Program-made: the position numbers and the translations under genes | The notes under the pieces: model-generated | Told to the model about the DNA's origin: nothing | Database searches by the model: none | Seen by the model: only the letters and a program-made list of their open reading frames with translations | Part shown: positions 26,327 through 35,212 of the stretch, piece after piece | Numbering within the stretch: position 1 is the first letter of the stretch | Layout of the letters: every line of letters begins with the position of its first letter | DNA from: Marmoricola sp. Leaf446 | Lineage (GTDB): Bacteria; Actinomycetota; Actinomycetes; Propionibacteriales; Nocardioidaceae | DNA: 64,000 nt | Direction: 5' to 3' | Assembly: GCF_001424755.1 (NCBI RefSeq) | Contig: NZ_LMRF01000002.1 | Coordinates: forward strand, 307,849 to 371,848

Positions 26327-27688
26327 ATGGACATCGAGGAGCTGCGTTCCCGGGTGCAGGCCGAGCTGCCGCGCCTGCGGTCGGACCTGGAGGACCTGGT
26401 GCGGATCGAGTCGGTCAGCGCCGACCCGGCCCGCGTCGCTGAGGTGCAGCGCAGCGCCGAGGCGGTGGCGACGCTGTTCCGGGCCGAGGGGTTCGAGGAC
26501 ACCCGCATCGTGAGCGCCCGCGAGGACGGCGGCGCCCCCGCGGTGATCGCGCGCAAGCCCGCGCCGCAGGGTCGGCCCACGGTGCTGCTCTACGCCCACC
26601 ACGACGTGCAGCCCGAGAACGACCACGCCGAGTGGACCTCGCCGCCCTTCGAGCCGACCGAGCGCGACGGGCGGCTGTTCGCGCGCGGCGCCGCCGACGA
26701 CAAGGCCGGCATCGTGGCCCACCTGGCCGCGGTCCGCGCGCTCGGCGACGACCTCGGGGTCGGCGTCACCGTGTTCGTCGAGGGCGAGGAGGAGGTCGGC
26801 AGCGACACCCTGCCCGACCTGCTGCGCGAGCACGCCGACACGCTGCGCGCCGACGTCATCGTGATCGCCGACAGCGCCAACTGGGACATCGGCGTCCCCG
26901 CGCTCACCACCAGCCTGCGCGGCCTGGTCCGCGTCGACGTCACCGTGCGCACCCTCACCCACGCCGTGCACTCGGGCATGTGGGGCGGGCTCGTGCCCGA
27001 CGCGCTGATGGCGCTGACGCGGCTGCTGGCCAGCCTGCACGACGACGCCGGCGACGTCGCGGTGGAGGGTCTGGTGAGCGGGCCCGCCGCCGACGTGGAG
27101 TACCCCGCCGACCGGCTGCGCGCCGAGTCCGGCGCCCACCCCGGCGTGGAGCTGATCGGCACCGGCTCGGTCGTCGAGCGGCTCTGGACCAAGCCGGCCC
27201 TGACCGTGACCGGCGTCGACGCCCCGCGGGTCGAGGGCGCGAGCAACACCCTGACCCCGGTCGCCCGGGCCAAGATCTCGCTCCGCGTCGCGCCCGGCGA
27301 CACCACGGCACACGCGCTGGCGTGCCTGCGCCACCACCTCGAGGCCCACGTGCCCTGGGGGGCCCAGCTGGCCGTCGACCTGGTCGACACCGGTGAGGCG
27401 ACCCGCATCGACGCCACCGGTCCGGCGTACGACGCGGCGCGCCAGGCCTTCACCGAGGCCTGGGACGGCACCGCGCCCGTCGACATGGGCGTGGGCGGCT
27501 CCATCCCCTTCATCGCCGAGTTCCTCGAGACCTTCCCGGAGGCCAGCGTGCTGGTGACCGGCGTCGAGGACCCCGACACCCGTGCCCACGGCATCGACGA
27601 GGGCCTGCACCTCGCCGAGTTCGAGCGGGTCTGCCTCGCCGAGACGCGGCTCCTCGACCTGCTCGCCGGGGTGGGGGCCGCGGACTAG
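26327..27688 (+). CDS. M20-family metallo-dipeptidase
   Basis: Cytoplasmic di-zinc peptidase (dipeptidase / carnosinase-like M20 group). 453 residues. Metal and catalytic residues are visible: YAHHDVQPEND (His, Asp), RGAADDKAGI (bridging Asp), VEGEEEVGSD (catalytic Glu pair), VIADSANWD (Asp) and HGIDEGLHLAEF (final His). A lid domain (~190-310) contains HSGMWGG and ASNTLTPVARAKIS. All active-site residues are intact. Leaderless start. The histidine kinase gene follows with a separate promoter. Confidence 0.93.
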   Translation: MDIEELRSRVQAELPRLRSDLEDLVRIESVSADPARVAEVQRSAEAVATLFRAEGFEDTRIVSAREDGGAPAVIARKPAPQGRPTVLLYAHHDVQPENDHAEWTSPPFEPTERDGRLFARGAADDKAGIVAHLAAVRALGDDLGVGVTVFVEGEEEVGSDTLPDLLREHADTLRADVIVIADSANWDIGVPALTTSLRGLVRVDVTVRTLTHAVHSGMWGGLVPDALMALTRLLASLHDDAGDVAVEGLVSGPAADVEYPADRLRAESGAHPGVELIGTGSVVERLWTKPALTVTGVDAPRVEGASNTLTPVARAKISLRVAPGDTTAHALACLRHHLEAHVPWGAQLAVDLVDTGEATRIDATGPAYDAARQAFTEAWDGTAPVDMGVGGSIPFIAEFLETFPEASVLVTGVEDPDTRAHGIDEGLHLAEFERVCLAETRLLDLLAGVGAAD

Positions 27689-27691
27689 GGT
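27686..27691 (+). promoter_or_regulatory. -10 box (TAGGGT) for the sensor kinase gene
   Basis: Overlaps the M20 stop codon. The expected start near 27698 gives a ~40-nt leader with ggagg before GTG 27738. Confidence 0.5.
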
Positions 27692-27737
27692 GGCCGCGCG
27701 CCCGCCATGTCCCCGCGGGTCCGGGTGGAGGTGGGCC

Positions 27738-29921
27738 GTGCGAGCCGACGACGTCGAGGCGCGCGGACGCGACGCTGCGCCCGCCGTGGGGCGGCGTACG
27801 ACACTCCTGGTCGTGGCCGCGCTGGTCGTCGCCGGCGCCCTCGCCCTGCTGCTGCCCGGCACCGTGGCGGTCGCCGCCACCGCCCAGGTGCTCGGGGCGG
27901 CGCTCTTCGTGCCGGCCGTGCTGCTGTGCTGGCGCGCGGGCCGGGTGACCCGGGCGCGCTGGTCGCTGGCCTGGCGGCTGCTCGCCGGGGCGGCCGCCGC
28001 GTGGGCGGCCGGCAACGTGGTCACGGTCGTCTCCGCCGTGGTGCTGCCGGGCCGCGGCATCAACGCCGGCATCTACCCGCTGCAGGGCGCCGCGATGCTG
28101 CTGGTGCTCGCCGCGCTGCTGGTGCTCCCGCGCCCGCGCTGGACCCCGGGGCAGGCGGCCCGGGCCTGGCTCGACGTCCTGGTGCTCGTGGCCGGCGTCG
28201 GCCTGATCGGCTCGGTGTCGCTGGTGGAGCAGGCGGTCGAGGGGGCGTCGGGCGCCGTGCGCGTGTTCGCGCTGGCCTACCCGGCAGCGGCGCTCGCGAT
28301 GGTGGGGCTGGCCTACGAGCTGAGCCGACGCCACGTCTACCCGCCCCGACCGGAGCTGTTCCTGCTCTCGGCGTCGTTCGTCGCGTGGCTGGCCGGCGCC
28401 GCGGCGTACACCCTCACCCCGGACGCCTACGTCGCCCCGGCCGGGGTGACCTGGGCCGTCGGGGTCGGTACGACGCTGCTGGCGCTCTCGGCCCACCGGG
28501 TGGTCCGTCGCCGGCCGGACACCCTGGAGGTGGGTTCCCGGGTCTCGCGCGTGGTGCTCGCCGCGCCCGAGGCCGTGGTGGTCGTCGCCGCGGTGACCGG
28601 CATCGCCGTCGGGCTCGACCACTGGCCGCAGCGGGTGCTCGCCGCCGTCCTGACGCTCGCGGTGGTGGTGCGTCACGTGGTGGTCAGCTCCGACGCCCGG
28701 AGGTTCCACTGGCGCCTGGAGCGCGAGGTCGCCGACCGCACCGCCGACCTGCGCGACTGGACCGAGCGCTACGCCACCATCCTGGACACCGTCGGCGACG
28801 GCATCGTCAGCACCGACGGCCGGGGCGTCATCACCTTCGCCAACGCCTCCGCCTGCACCCTGCTGGGCCGCACGCCCGAGGAGCTGGTCGGTCGCGAGGC
28901 CTGCGGAGCGCTGTGCACCGCGCCGCGGCACGACTGCCCCTTCGACGCAGCCCTGAGGGGGTCGGTGGTCGACGGCGTCGACGCCGAGCTGCGCCACCGC
29001 GACGGGGCGGTCGTGCCGGTGGAGCTGCACGCGACGCCCCAGCCGTTCGACACCGCCGACCGGGCCGAGGCCGCCCACGACGGCGGGGTGGTGATCGCCT
29101 TCCGCGACGTCTCGGCCCGCGTGGCCGTGGAGCAGGTGAAGCGGCAGTTCGTCTCCACGGTCAGCCACGAGCTGCGCACCCCGTTGACCTCGGTGCGCGG
29201 CGTGCTCGAGATGTTCGTCGACGGTGACGCGGGCGAGCTCACCCCGGACGGCCACCGCCTGGTCGCCAACGCGAGCCGGGGCGTGGAGCGGCTGAGCCGG
29301 CTGGTGGACGACATCATCGACGCCGAGAAGCTGGCGACCGGCCAGTTCCGCCTGCACCGCACCCGGATCCCGCTGGCCCGGGTGCTCCACCAGACCGTCA
29401 CCGCGCTCCAGCCGCTGGCGGCCGGCGCGCACGTGGGCATCGAGGTCGGGGAGGTGGGCCCCGCCCAGGTGTGGGGCGACGCCGACCGCATCGAGCAGGC
29501 GCTGGTCAACCTCATCGGCAACGCCGTGAAGTTCTCGCCCGAGGGCGGGACCGTCGAGGTCGGGGTCACCACCGAGCGCGACGCGGTGCTGGTCACCGTC
29601 CGCGACCACGGTCCGGGGCTGCCCGAGGACCAGCTCGAGCACGTCTTCGAGCGGTTCCACCAGGTCACCAGCGGTGCGGCGACCGACCGGGGCGGCACCG
29701 GGCTGGGCCTGACCATCACCCGCTCGATCGTGCAGCAGCACGGTGGTCGGATCTGGGTGGAGAGCACCCTCGGCGAGGGCGCGCTGTTCAGCTTCACCCT
29801 CCCGGTGGCCCCGGGCTGGTTCCCCGGCGCCCGGGCCGGCACGACCGGCTCCGCCCCCGGCGCGGCGACCGGCTTCCTCACCGGGCCCGGCGACCCCGAG
29901 ACCGTCGGGGGGCCTCGCTAG
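27738..29921 (+). CDS. Membrane PAS-domain sensor histidine kinase, no adjacent regulator
   Basis: 727 residues. About ten membrane helices (~20-310) form a large sensor region. A PAS domain follows (~345-455, ILDTVGDGIVSTDGRG) with three Cys in EACGALCTAPRHDCPF. Next are a HisKA domain with the phospho-acceptor His in FVSTVSHELRTPLTS (~475) and a HATPase domain with N-box NLIGNAVKFSPEGG, G1 DHGPGLPEDQ and G2 GGTGLGLTI. The tail is Pro/Gly-rich. All kinase boxes are intact. There is no response-regulator gene nearby, so its partner is elsewhere. GTG is chosen for ggagg with a 7-nt spacer. Confidence 0.92.
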   Translation: MRADDVEARGRDAAPAVGRRTTLLVVAALVVAGALALLLPGTVAVAATAQVLGAALFVPAVLLCWRAGRVTRARWSLAWRLLAGAAAAWAAGNVVTVVSAVVLPGRGINAGIYPLQGAAMLLVLAALLVLPRPRWTPGQAARAWLDVLVLVAGVGLIGSVSLVEQAVEGASGAVRVFALAYPAAALAMVGLAYELSRRHVYPPRPELFLLSASFVAWLAGAAAYTLTPDAYVAPAGVTWAVGVGTTLLALSAHRVVRRRPDTLEVGSRVSRVVLAAPEAVVVVAAVTGIAVGLDHWPQRVLAAVLTLAVVVRHVVVSSDARRFHWRLEREVADRTADLRDWTERYATILDTVGDGIVSTDGRGVITFANASACTLLGRTPEELVGREACGALCTAPRHDCPFDAALRGSVVDGVDAELRHRDGAVVPVELHATPQPFDTADRAEAAHDGGVVIAFRDVSARVAVEQVKRQFVSTVSHELRTPLTSVRGVLEMFVDGDAGELTPDGHRLVANASRGVERLSRLVDDIIDAEKLATGQFRLHRTRIPLARVLHQTVTALQPLAAGAHVGIEVGEVGPAQVWGDADRIEQALVNLIGNAVKFSPEGGTVEVGVTTERDAVLVTVRDHGPGLPEDQLEHVFERFHQVTSGAATDRGGTGLGLTITRSIVQQHGGRIWVESTLGEGALFSFTLPVAPGWFPGARAGTTGSAPGAATGFLTGPGDPETVGGPR

Positions 29922-29924
29922 CCT
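29919..29924 (+). promoter_or_regulatory. Leaderless -10 box (TAGCCT)
   Basis: Includes the kinase stop codon TAG and lies 6 nt before GTG 29931. Confidence 0.6.
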
Positions 29925-29930
29925 GGAGCG

Positions 29931-30725
29931 GTGCCCCTGACCACCGACGCCGTCCTGACGCTCGTGCAGGAGGTGGCGGCCGAGGTGGTGACGCCCCGCT
30001 TCCGCTCGCTGTCGGAGTCCGACATCGACGAGAAGCAGCCCGGCGACCTGGTGACGGTCGCCGACCGCGAGGCCGAGGAGCTGCTCACCGCGGCGCTGCT
30101 CGAGGCCTACCCCGACGCCGTCGTGCTGGGCGAGGAGGCCTACGCGGGCGACGAGGGGCTGTTGCAGCGGTTCCGCGACGCGGCCCACGGCTTCACCGTC
30201 GACCCCGTCGACGGCACCAAGAACTTCGTGCAGGGCTCGCCCGACCACGCGGTGATGGTCTCCGAGGTCGTCGACGGCGAGACCGTACGCGGCTGGATCT
30301 GGCAGCCCGAGCACCGGGTGGCCTGGGTGGCCGAGCGTGGGGCGGGCACGCGCCGCAACGGCGAGCCCGTCGTCCGCGAGCCCGCCGGGCCGCAGCCGCG
30401 CGGCGCGACCTCGATCTGGTCGCGTCGGGGGCGCCAGCCCCTCGGGCTCCCGGCCCTGCGCGGCTCGTGGGTCTGCTGCGGCATCGACTACCCGCGGCTG
30501 CTGGAGGGCGAGGCCGACTACCTGCTCTACGGCCACACCAACGCGTGGGACCACCTGCCCGGCTCGCTGATGCTGCGCGAGGCCGGGGGAGCGGTGGCCC
30601 ACCGCGACGGCACCCCCTACACCGCCCGGTCGGACTCGCCCGGCCTCGTCGTCGCCGCCGACGCGGAGACGCTCCGCCTGGTGCTGGAGGCCTGCGAGGG
30701 CATCTGGCCCCGCACCGGTTCCTAG
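29931..30725 (+). CDS. Inositol monophosphatase-family phosphatase (possibly histidinol-phosphatase)
   Basis: Mg-dependent phosphatase fold, 264 residues. Metal sites: GEEAY (~67), VDPVDGTKNF (~86-95, the family DPxDGT signature) and NAWDHLPGSLMLREAGG (~205). Relatives hydrolyse inositol-phosphate, histidinol-phosphate or similar substrates, and sequence alone does not separate them here. Actinobacterial HisN proteins share this motif set. GTG start, leaderless. It lies directly upstream of purF but is transcribed separately. Confidence 0.88.
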   Translation: MPLTTDAVLTLVQEVAAEVVTPRFRSLSESDIDEKQPGDLVTVADREAEELLTAALLEAYPDAVVLGEEAYAGDEGLLQRFRDAAHGFTVDPVDGTKNFVQGSPDHAVMVSEVVDGETVRGWIWQPEHRVAWVAERGAGTRRNGEPVVREPAGPQPRGATSIWSRRGRQPLGLPALRGSWVCCGIDYPRLLEGEADYLLYGHTNAWDHLPGSLMLREAGGAVAHRDGTPYTARSDSPGLVVAADAETLRLVLEACEGIWPRTGS

Positions 30726-30767
30726 ACCGCTCACCGTCGCCGTGTCACGGCACCCGCCGCCGGGCCG

Positions 30768-30773
30768 TACACT
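30768..30773 (+). promoter_or_regulatory. Leaderless -10 box of purF (TACACT)
   Basis: Seven nt before GTG 30781. Confidence 0.65.
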
Positions 30774-30780
30774 CGGGCCC

Positions 30781-32343
30781 GTGGCCAGCCCCTCCAGCCG
30801 TCCCGGTGACGGCCGTCTGACTCACGACCTCGACCCCCACGAACGCTCACCGCAGGACGCCTGCGGCGTCTTCGGCGTCTGGGCCCCGGGGGAGGACGTC
30901 GCCAAGCTGACCTACTTCGGCCTCTACGCGCTGCAGCACCGCGGCCAGGAGTCGGCGGGCATCGCGGTCAGCAACAGCCGCCAGATCCTGGTCTACAAGG
31001 ACATGGGCCTGGTCTCGCAGGTCTTCGACGAGTCCACGCTGGAGGCCCTCAAGGGCCACCTCGCGGTCGGCCACTCCCGCTACTCCACGACCGGCGCCAG
31101 CACCTGGCACAACGCCCAGCCGACCTTCCGTCCGACCGAGCACGGCTCGATCGCGCTGGCCCACAACGGCAACCTGACCAACACCCGCGACCTGCAGGAG
31201 ATGGTCGACGCGATGCCGGGCGACCGCGGCGAGCTCGACCTCGGCGGCCGCAAGCTCGAGGTCACCACCAACGACACCTCGCTGGTCACCGCCCTGCTGG
31301 CCTACCACCCCGACACCAGCCTGGAGGAGCGTGCGGCCGAGCTGCTGCCGCTCATCAAGGGCGCGTACTCGTTCGTCTGGATGGACGAGGGCACGCTGTA
31401 CGCCGCCCGCGACCCCCAGGGCATCCGCCCGCTCGTGCTCGGCCGCCTCGAGCGCGGCTGGGTCGTGGCCAGCGAGACGGCCGCGCTCGACATCGTCGGC
31501 GCCTCCTACATCCGCGAGATCGAGCCCGGCGAGATGGTCGCCGTCGACGAGCAGGGCCTGCGCACCCGTCGCTTCGCCGAGGCCGCACCCAAGGGCTGCC
31601 TGTTCGAGTTCGTCTACCTGGCCCGCCCCGACACCCTGATCTCGGGTCGGCGCATCCACAGCGTGCGGGTCGAGATCGGCCGCCGCCTGGCCCAGGACTT
31701 CCCCGCCGACGCCGACCTGGTGATCCCGGTGCCGGAGTCCGGCACCCCGGCCGCGATCGGCTACGCCGAGGCCAGCGGCATCCCCTACGGCACCGGCCTG
31801 GTGAAGAACTCCTACGTCGGGCGCACCTTCATCCAGCCGAGCCAGACCATCCGCCAGCTCGGCATCCGGCTCAAGCTCAACCCGCTGCGCGACGTCATCG
31901 AGGGCAAGCGGCTCGTGGTCGTCGACGACTCCATCGTGCGTGGCAACACCCAGCGCGCCCTGGTCCGCATGCTGCGCGAGGCCGGCGCCCGCGAGGTGCA
32001 CGTCCGGATCGCCAGCCCGCCGGTGAAGTGGCCCTGCTTCTACGGCATCGACTTCGCCACCCGCGCCGAGCTGATCGCCAACGGCCTGAGCTCGGAGGAG
32101 ATCTGCTCCTCCATCGGCGCCGACTCGCTGGGCTACATCGAGCTCGACCGGCTGGTCGAGGCGACCACCGTGCCCAAGGACGACCTGTGCCGCGCCTGCT
32201 TCGACGGGGTCTACCCGGTCAAGCTGCCCGAGCCGGAGAACCTCGGCAAGCACCTGCTCGAGATGGCGCCGCTGCTCGACGCCGACGGGTTGGCGACGTC
32301 GCTGACCGGGGGCGGGGCGCCCGACGCCCTGGAGCGCCCGTGA
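30781..32343 (+). CDS. purF: Amidophosphoribosyltransferase
   Basis: First committed step of purine synthesis: PRPP plus glutamine gives phosphoribosylamine. 520 residues. The nucleophile is Cys26 in SPQDACGVFGVW, so a ~25-residue propeptide must be cleaved, as in other PurF of this class. The glutaminase domain includes YALQHRGQESAGI and HNGNLTN; the phosphoribosyltransferase part carries the PRPP motif VVVDDSIVRGNT. Four Cys (at PCFYG, EICSS, DLCRACFDG) fit the iron-sulfur type. GTG start at 30781 rather than further upstream because TACACT lies 7 nt before it. Overlaps purM (GTGA). Confidence 0.97.
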   Translation: MASPSSRPGDGRLTHDLDPHERSPQDACGVFGVWAPGEDVAKLTYFGLYALQHRGQESAGIAVSNSRQILVYKDMGLVSQVFDESTLEALKGHLAVGHSRYSTTGASTWHNAQPTFRPTEHGSIALAHNGNLTNTRDLQEMVDAMPGDRGELDLGGRKLEVTTNDTSLVTALLAYHPDTSLEERAAELLPLIKGAYSFVWMDEGTLYAARDPQGIRPLVLGRLERGWVVASETAALDIVGASYIREIEPGEMVAVDEQGLRTRRFAEAAPKGCLFEFVYLARPDTLISGRRIHSVRVEIGRRLAQDFPADADLVIPVPESGTPAAIGYAEASGIPYGTGLVKNSYVGRTFIQPSQTIRQLGIRLKLNPLRDVIEGKRLVVVDDSIVRGNTQRALVRMLREAGAREVHVRIASPPVKWPCFYGIDFATRAELIANGLSSEEICSSIGADSLGYIELDRLVEATTVPKDDLCRACFDGVYPVKLPEPENLGKHLLEMAPLLDADGLATSLTGGGAPDALERP

Positions 32344-33425
32344 GCGCCGGCACCGGTCCCGCGGGCACCGCCGGGGTGACGTACGAGTCGGCCGGGGTCT
32401 CCATCGAGGCCGGCGACCGTGCCGTGGAGCTGATGAAGGTCTGGGTCGACCAGGCCCGACGCCCCGAGATGATCGGCGGCATCGGTGGCTTCGCCGGACT
32501 CTTCGACGCCAGTGCGCTCAAGGCCTACGACCGCCCGCTGCTGGCCAGCTCCGCCGACGGTGTGGGCACCAAGGTGGCCATCGCCCAGGCGCTCGACAAG
32601 CACGACACCATCGGCTTCGACCTGGTCGGCATGCTCGTCGACGACCTCGTCGTGTGCGGCGCCGAGCCGCTCTTCCTCACCGACTACATCGCCACCGGCC
32701 GCGTCGTCCCCGAGCGCATCGCCGCGATCGTCAAGGGCATCGCCGAGGCCTGCGTGGCCGCCGGCTGCGCGCTGATCGGCGGCGAGACCGCCGAGCACCC
32801 CGGCCTCCTCGGCCCCGACGAGTACGACGTGGCGGGCTCGACCACCGGCGTCGTCGAGGCCTCCCAGCTGCTCGGCCCCGGGCGGGTCCGGCCCGGTGAC
32901 GCCGTGGTCGCGATGGCCTCGAGCGGGCTGCACTCCAACGGCTACTCCCTGGTGCGCCACGTGCTGCTCACCCAGGGCGGCCGGTCGCTGGACGAGCACG
33001 TCGACGACCTCGGCCGCACGCTGGGCGAGGAGCTGCTCGAGCCGACCCGGATCTACGCCAAGGCTTGCCTCGACCTCGCCCGCGACACCGAGACCCACGC
33101 GATGTCCCACATCACCGGCGGTGGCCTGGCCGCCAACCTCGAGCGGGTGCTGCCCGTCGAGCTGAACGCGACCCTCGACCGCACCACGTGGTCGCTGCCG
33201 CCGGTCTTCGAGCTGGTCTCGCGCACCGGGTCGGTGGCCCGCAAGGACCTCGAGCGCACCCTGAACTGCGGTGTCGGGATGGTCTCGCTGACCGCGCCCG
33301 AGGACGCCGACCGGGCCGTCTCGCTGCTCGCGGGCCACGGCATCGAGGCCTGGGTGGCCGGCACGGTCGCCACCGCCGACGAGCAGGACGGTGGCCGGGT
33401 CCGGCTGCGCGGCGACCACCGCTGA
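32340..33425 (+). CDS. purM: Phosphoribosylformylglycinamidine cyclo-ligase (AIR synthase)
   Basis: Closes the imidazole ring: FGAM plus ATP gives AIR. 361 residues, normal length. TYESAGVSIEAGDRAVELMK and SADGVGTKVAIAQALD are family signatures; MLVDDLVVCGAEPLFLTDYIA and GGETAEHPG follow, and HITGGGLAANLERVLP marks the second domain. GTG start overlaps the purF stop, so the two are coupled. Confidence 0.97.
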   Translation: MSAGTGPAGTAGVTYESAGVSIEAGDRAVELMKVWVDQARRPEMIGGIGGFAGLFDASALKAYDRPLLASSADGVGTKVAIAQALDKHDTIGFDLVGMLVDDLVVCGAEPLFLTDYIATGRVVPERIAAIVKGIAEACVAAGCALIGGETAEHPGLLGPDEYDVAGSTTGVVEASQLLGPGRVRPGDAVVAMASSGLHSNGYSLVRHVLLTQGGRSLDEHVDDLGRTLGEELLEPTRIYAKACLDLARDTETHAMSHITGGGLAANLERVLPVELNATLDRTTWSLPPVFELVSRTGSVARKDLERTLNCGVGMVSLTAPEDADRAVSLLAGHGIEAWVAGTVATADEQDGGRVRLRGDHR

Positions 33426-33546
33426 GCCCCCGCACCACCCCGCCCCGGGCCCCCACGGGCCCGCGCCACGACGCGTCCGGACCGCCCCGGCCACGCGGCG
33501 GGCTCGCCGATGCCCGCCCGATGTGCGCGAGTGACCATCGGGCGGC

Positions 33547-33552
33547 TAGGGT
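33547..33552 (+). promoter_or_regulatory. -10 box (TAGGGT) for the DUF3073 gene
   Basis: Located in the purM-DUF3073 gap. It predicts a leader of about 60 nt. Confidence 0.45.
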
Positions 33553-33620
33553 TGCGTCACGAACAGTTGACTCCGACCGGCAGCCGTCGAGCGCCGGCCA
33601 AACGTGCGAGGGGGCCACCC

Positions 33621-33821
33621 ATGGGGCGCGGCCGTGCAAAGGCGAAGCAGACCAAGGTTGCTCGCGATCTGAAGTACCGCACTCACGAGACGGACTTCGC
33701 GTCGCTGGCGCAGGAGCTCCACGGGAGTGACTCGGCCCCGGCCGAGAACACCGACCGTGTCGATGACTCCGACGAGTACGACAAGTGGGCCGACTACTCC
33801 GGCCCCTCCTCGCGCGACTGA
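33621..33821 (+). CDS. DUF3073-family small protein, 66 aa
   Basis: Starts MGRGRAKAKQTKVARDLKY, the basic N-terminal signature of DUF3073, and ends in an acidic half (DDSDEYDKWADYSG). The family is found across actinobacteria, often next to purM and bldC as here; its function is unknown. ATG is fixed by the ribosome site gaggggg. The basic/acidic split suggests nucleic-acid or ribosome association, but this is only inference. Confidence 0.88.
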   Translation: MGRGRAKAKQTKVARDLKYRTHETDFASLAQELHGSDSAPAENTDRVDDSDEYDKWADYSGPSSRD

Positions 33822-33865
33822 CCCTCGCCCGTCGTCTCCTCCCCGGCTCTCGGTGAGCCGGCACT

Positions 33866-33931
33866 GCGGCGTACTCCGAGACGATCGGCACCACGGGGGA
33901 GCCCCCGACGGTGCTTCTCGTCTCGGACTAC
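33866..33931 (+). repeat. 66-bp palindromic dispersed element, copy A
   Basis: Left arm gcggcgtactccgagacga (33866-33884) and right arm from 33910 (ggtgcttctcgtctcggac, then tac) are identical to copy B at 45290-45355. The centre is 25 bp in both. CCGAGACGA and TCGTCTCGG pair as an inverted repeat, so RNA or single-stranded DNA could form a long hairpin. Confidence 0.85.
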
Positions 33932-34098
33932 CGCGCCGCGGGGGCGACATGCGAGGGATGTCCGCCTTGGTGCGAATGCACCATACGGGGGTCTACGCAA
34001 GAGTGGACCCGAGCCGGTCTAGACGGCGATCGCCGAATTTCCCCGGTTTCCCGGAATCCGGACATATCAGGTTTCGATGGACCCCCCTCGGTGGCAGA

Positions 34099-34140
34099 CT
34101 CCCCTCAGAGCAAGTCGCTCTGAACTAGCACAAAGGGGAG
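34099..34140 (+). promoter_or_regulatory. Nested hairpin that can mask the bldC ribosome site
   Basis: Outer pairing: ctcccct (34099-34105) is the exact complement of aggggag (34134-34140), the bldC Shine-Dalgarno. Inside it, CAGAGC (34106-34111) pairs with GCTCTG (34117-34122). The stacked structure would hide the ribosome site. Seen in sequence; regulation is inferred. Confidence 0.55.
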
Positions 34141-34144
34141 CGCC

Positions 34145-34357
34145 GTGGTAACGCGACCGACTGAGACCGAATCCCTCCTCACGCCCGCTGAGGTGGCCGC
34201 CATGTTCCGCGTGGACCCGAAGACGGTCACGCGCTGGGCGAAGGCGGGCAAGCTGTCCGCCATCCGCACGCTGGGCGGCCACCGCCGCTACCGCGAGTCC
34301 GAGGTCAACGAGCTCCTGGGCGGCACCATCCCCGCCCAGCGCGGCGCTCGCGACTGA
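34145..34357 (+). CDS. bldC: Developmental regulator BldC (MerR-type DNA-binding domain)
   Basis: 70-residue protein made almost only of a MerR-like helix-turn-helix: LLTPAEVAAMFRVDPKTVTR, WAKAGKLSAIRTLGGHRRYR, then ESEVNELL. In Streptomyces BldC binds direct repeats and delays sporulation; non-sporulating relatives keep it as a general regulator. It lacks the effector domain of true MerR proteins, as expected. GTG start, with ggggag 4 nt upstream. The order purF-purM-DUF3073-bldC is also seen in Streptomyces. Confidence 0.95.
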   Translation: MVTRPTETESLLTPAEVAAMFRVDPKTVTRWAKAGKLSAIRTLGGHRRYRESEVNELLGGTIPAQRGARD

Positions 34358-34369
34358 CCTCGTGTCCTC

Positions 34370-34393
34370 GGCGCGGTGTGCTCGCACCGCGCC
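34370..34393 (+). terminator. First hairpin after bldC
   Basis: 9-bp perfect stem (ggcgcggtg) with a 6-nt loop, just after the bldC stop codon. Confidence 0.65.
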
Positions 34394-34406
34394 ACCCGAG
34401 GCCGAC

Positions 34407-34438
34407 CGAGGCTCCTCACCCACCGGTGAGGAGCCTCG
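34407..34438. terminator. Bidirectional terminator after bldC
   Basis: 14-bp perfect stem (cgaggctcctcacc) with a cacc loop, between bldC and the convergent DUF305 gene. Confidence 0.85.
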
Positions 34439-34474
34439 TGCACGTTCGGGGCCCTGTCCGGGTCCCCGCAGGTC

Positions 34475-35212
34475 CTAGGCGGACCGGAGGTCGTCGAGGA
34501 GCTGCTGCATCCGCGCGATCTCGGCCGTCTGCGTCGCGGTGACGTCGTCGCGCAGCTCGCCCACCCGGGCGTCGACCCCCTCGCCGGCGGTCTCGTCGGC
34601 CATCGCGACCGCTCCCTCGTGGTGGCGGATCATCGAGCTCAGGTAGAGCTCGTCGAAGGCCGCCCCGCGCGACCTCGCCAGCGCGTCCATCTGGGCGTCG
34701 GTGAGCATGCCCTCCATCGACGCGTGACCGTGCTTGCCGTGGTCCAGCGCCATGGGGTCCTTCGCGCTGGGCACCTCCAGCGCCCGCTCGTCGAGCCACG
34801 CCGCCATCATGGTGATCTCCGGCCCCTGGGCCGCTTCGATCCGCTCGGCCAGCCGCCGGACCCGAGGGTCCTCCGCGCGCTCCGGCGCCAGCTCGGACAT
34901 CCGCAGCGCCTGCGCGTGGTGCGGGACCATCATCTGCATGAACATCACGTCGTCGTGGGACCACTCGTCCTCGGCGACGGCGTCGTCCCCGCTCACCTCG
35001 CGGGCGTCCTCGCCCGGCTCGCCCCCCTGGACCACGCGCGGCCCGTCGGAGGCGGTGGACCCGCCGGAGGGCGAGGCCCCGGCGCCGGGATCGGCGTCGG
35101 TGCCGCCGCAGGCCGACAGGGTCAGGACCCCGAGCAGGGCCAGGGCGGCGAGGCGCGGCACGGGCCGGACGGGTCGGAGAAGGCGTGTGGGGGTGCATCC
35201 CGAGACGGACAC
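34475..35212 (-). CDS. DUF305 lipoprotein
   Basis: 245 residues. The lipobox LTLSAC sits after a signal peptide; a Gly/Ser/Asp linker leads to a DUF305 domain (ferritin-like four-helix bundle). Its two signature helices are MMVPHHAQALRM (~95-106) and MIRHHEGAVAMAD (~190-202); the Met/His clusters suggest copper or another metal is bound at the cell surface. GTG start with gaggag 9 nt upstream. The exact role is not established for the family. Confidence 0.9.
   Translation of the reverse strand: MSVSGCTPTRLLRPVRPVPRLAALALLGVLTLSACGGTDADPGAGASPSGGSTASDGPRVVQGGEPGEDAREVSGDDAVAEDEWSHDDVMFMQMMVPHHAQALRMSELAPERAEDPRVRRLAERIEAAQGPEITMMAAWLDERALEVPSAKDPMALDHGKHGHASMEGMLTDAQMDALARSRGAAFDELYLSSMIRHHEGAVAMADETAGEGVDARVGELRDDVTATQTAEIARMQQLLDDLRSA

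Larger units (their letters stand above)
33822..34144. other. Intergenic region between DUF3073 and bldC
   Basis: 323 bp with no convincing gene. It holds copy A of a 66-bp palindromic element (33866-33931) and then an AT-richer stretch with a possible -10 around gacatatcag (34055-34068). A nested hairpin that includes the bldC ribosome site is annotated separately. Confidence 0.7.
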
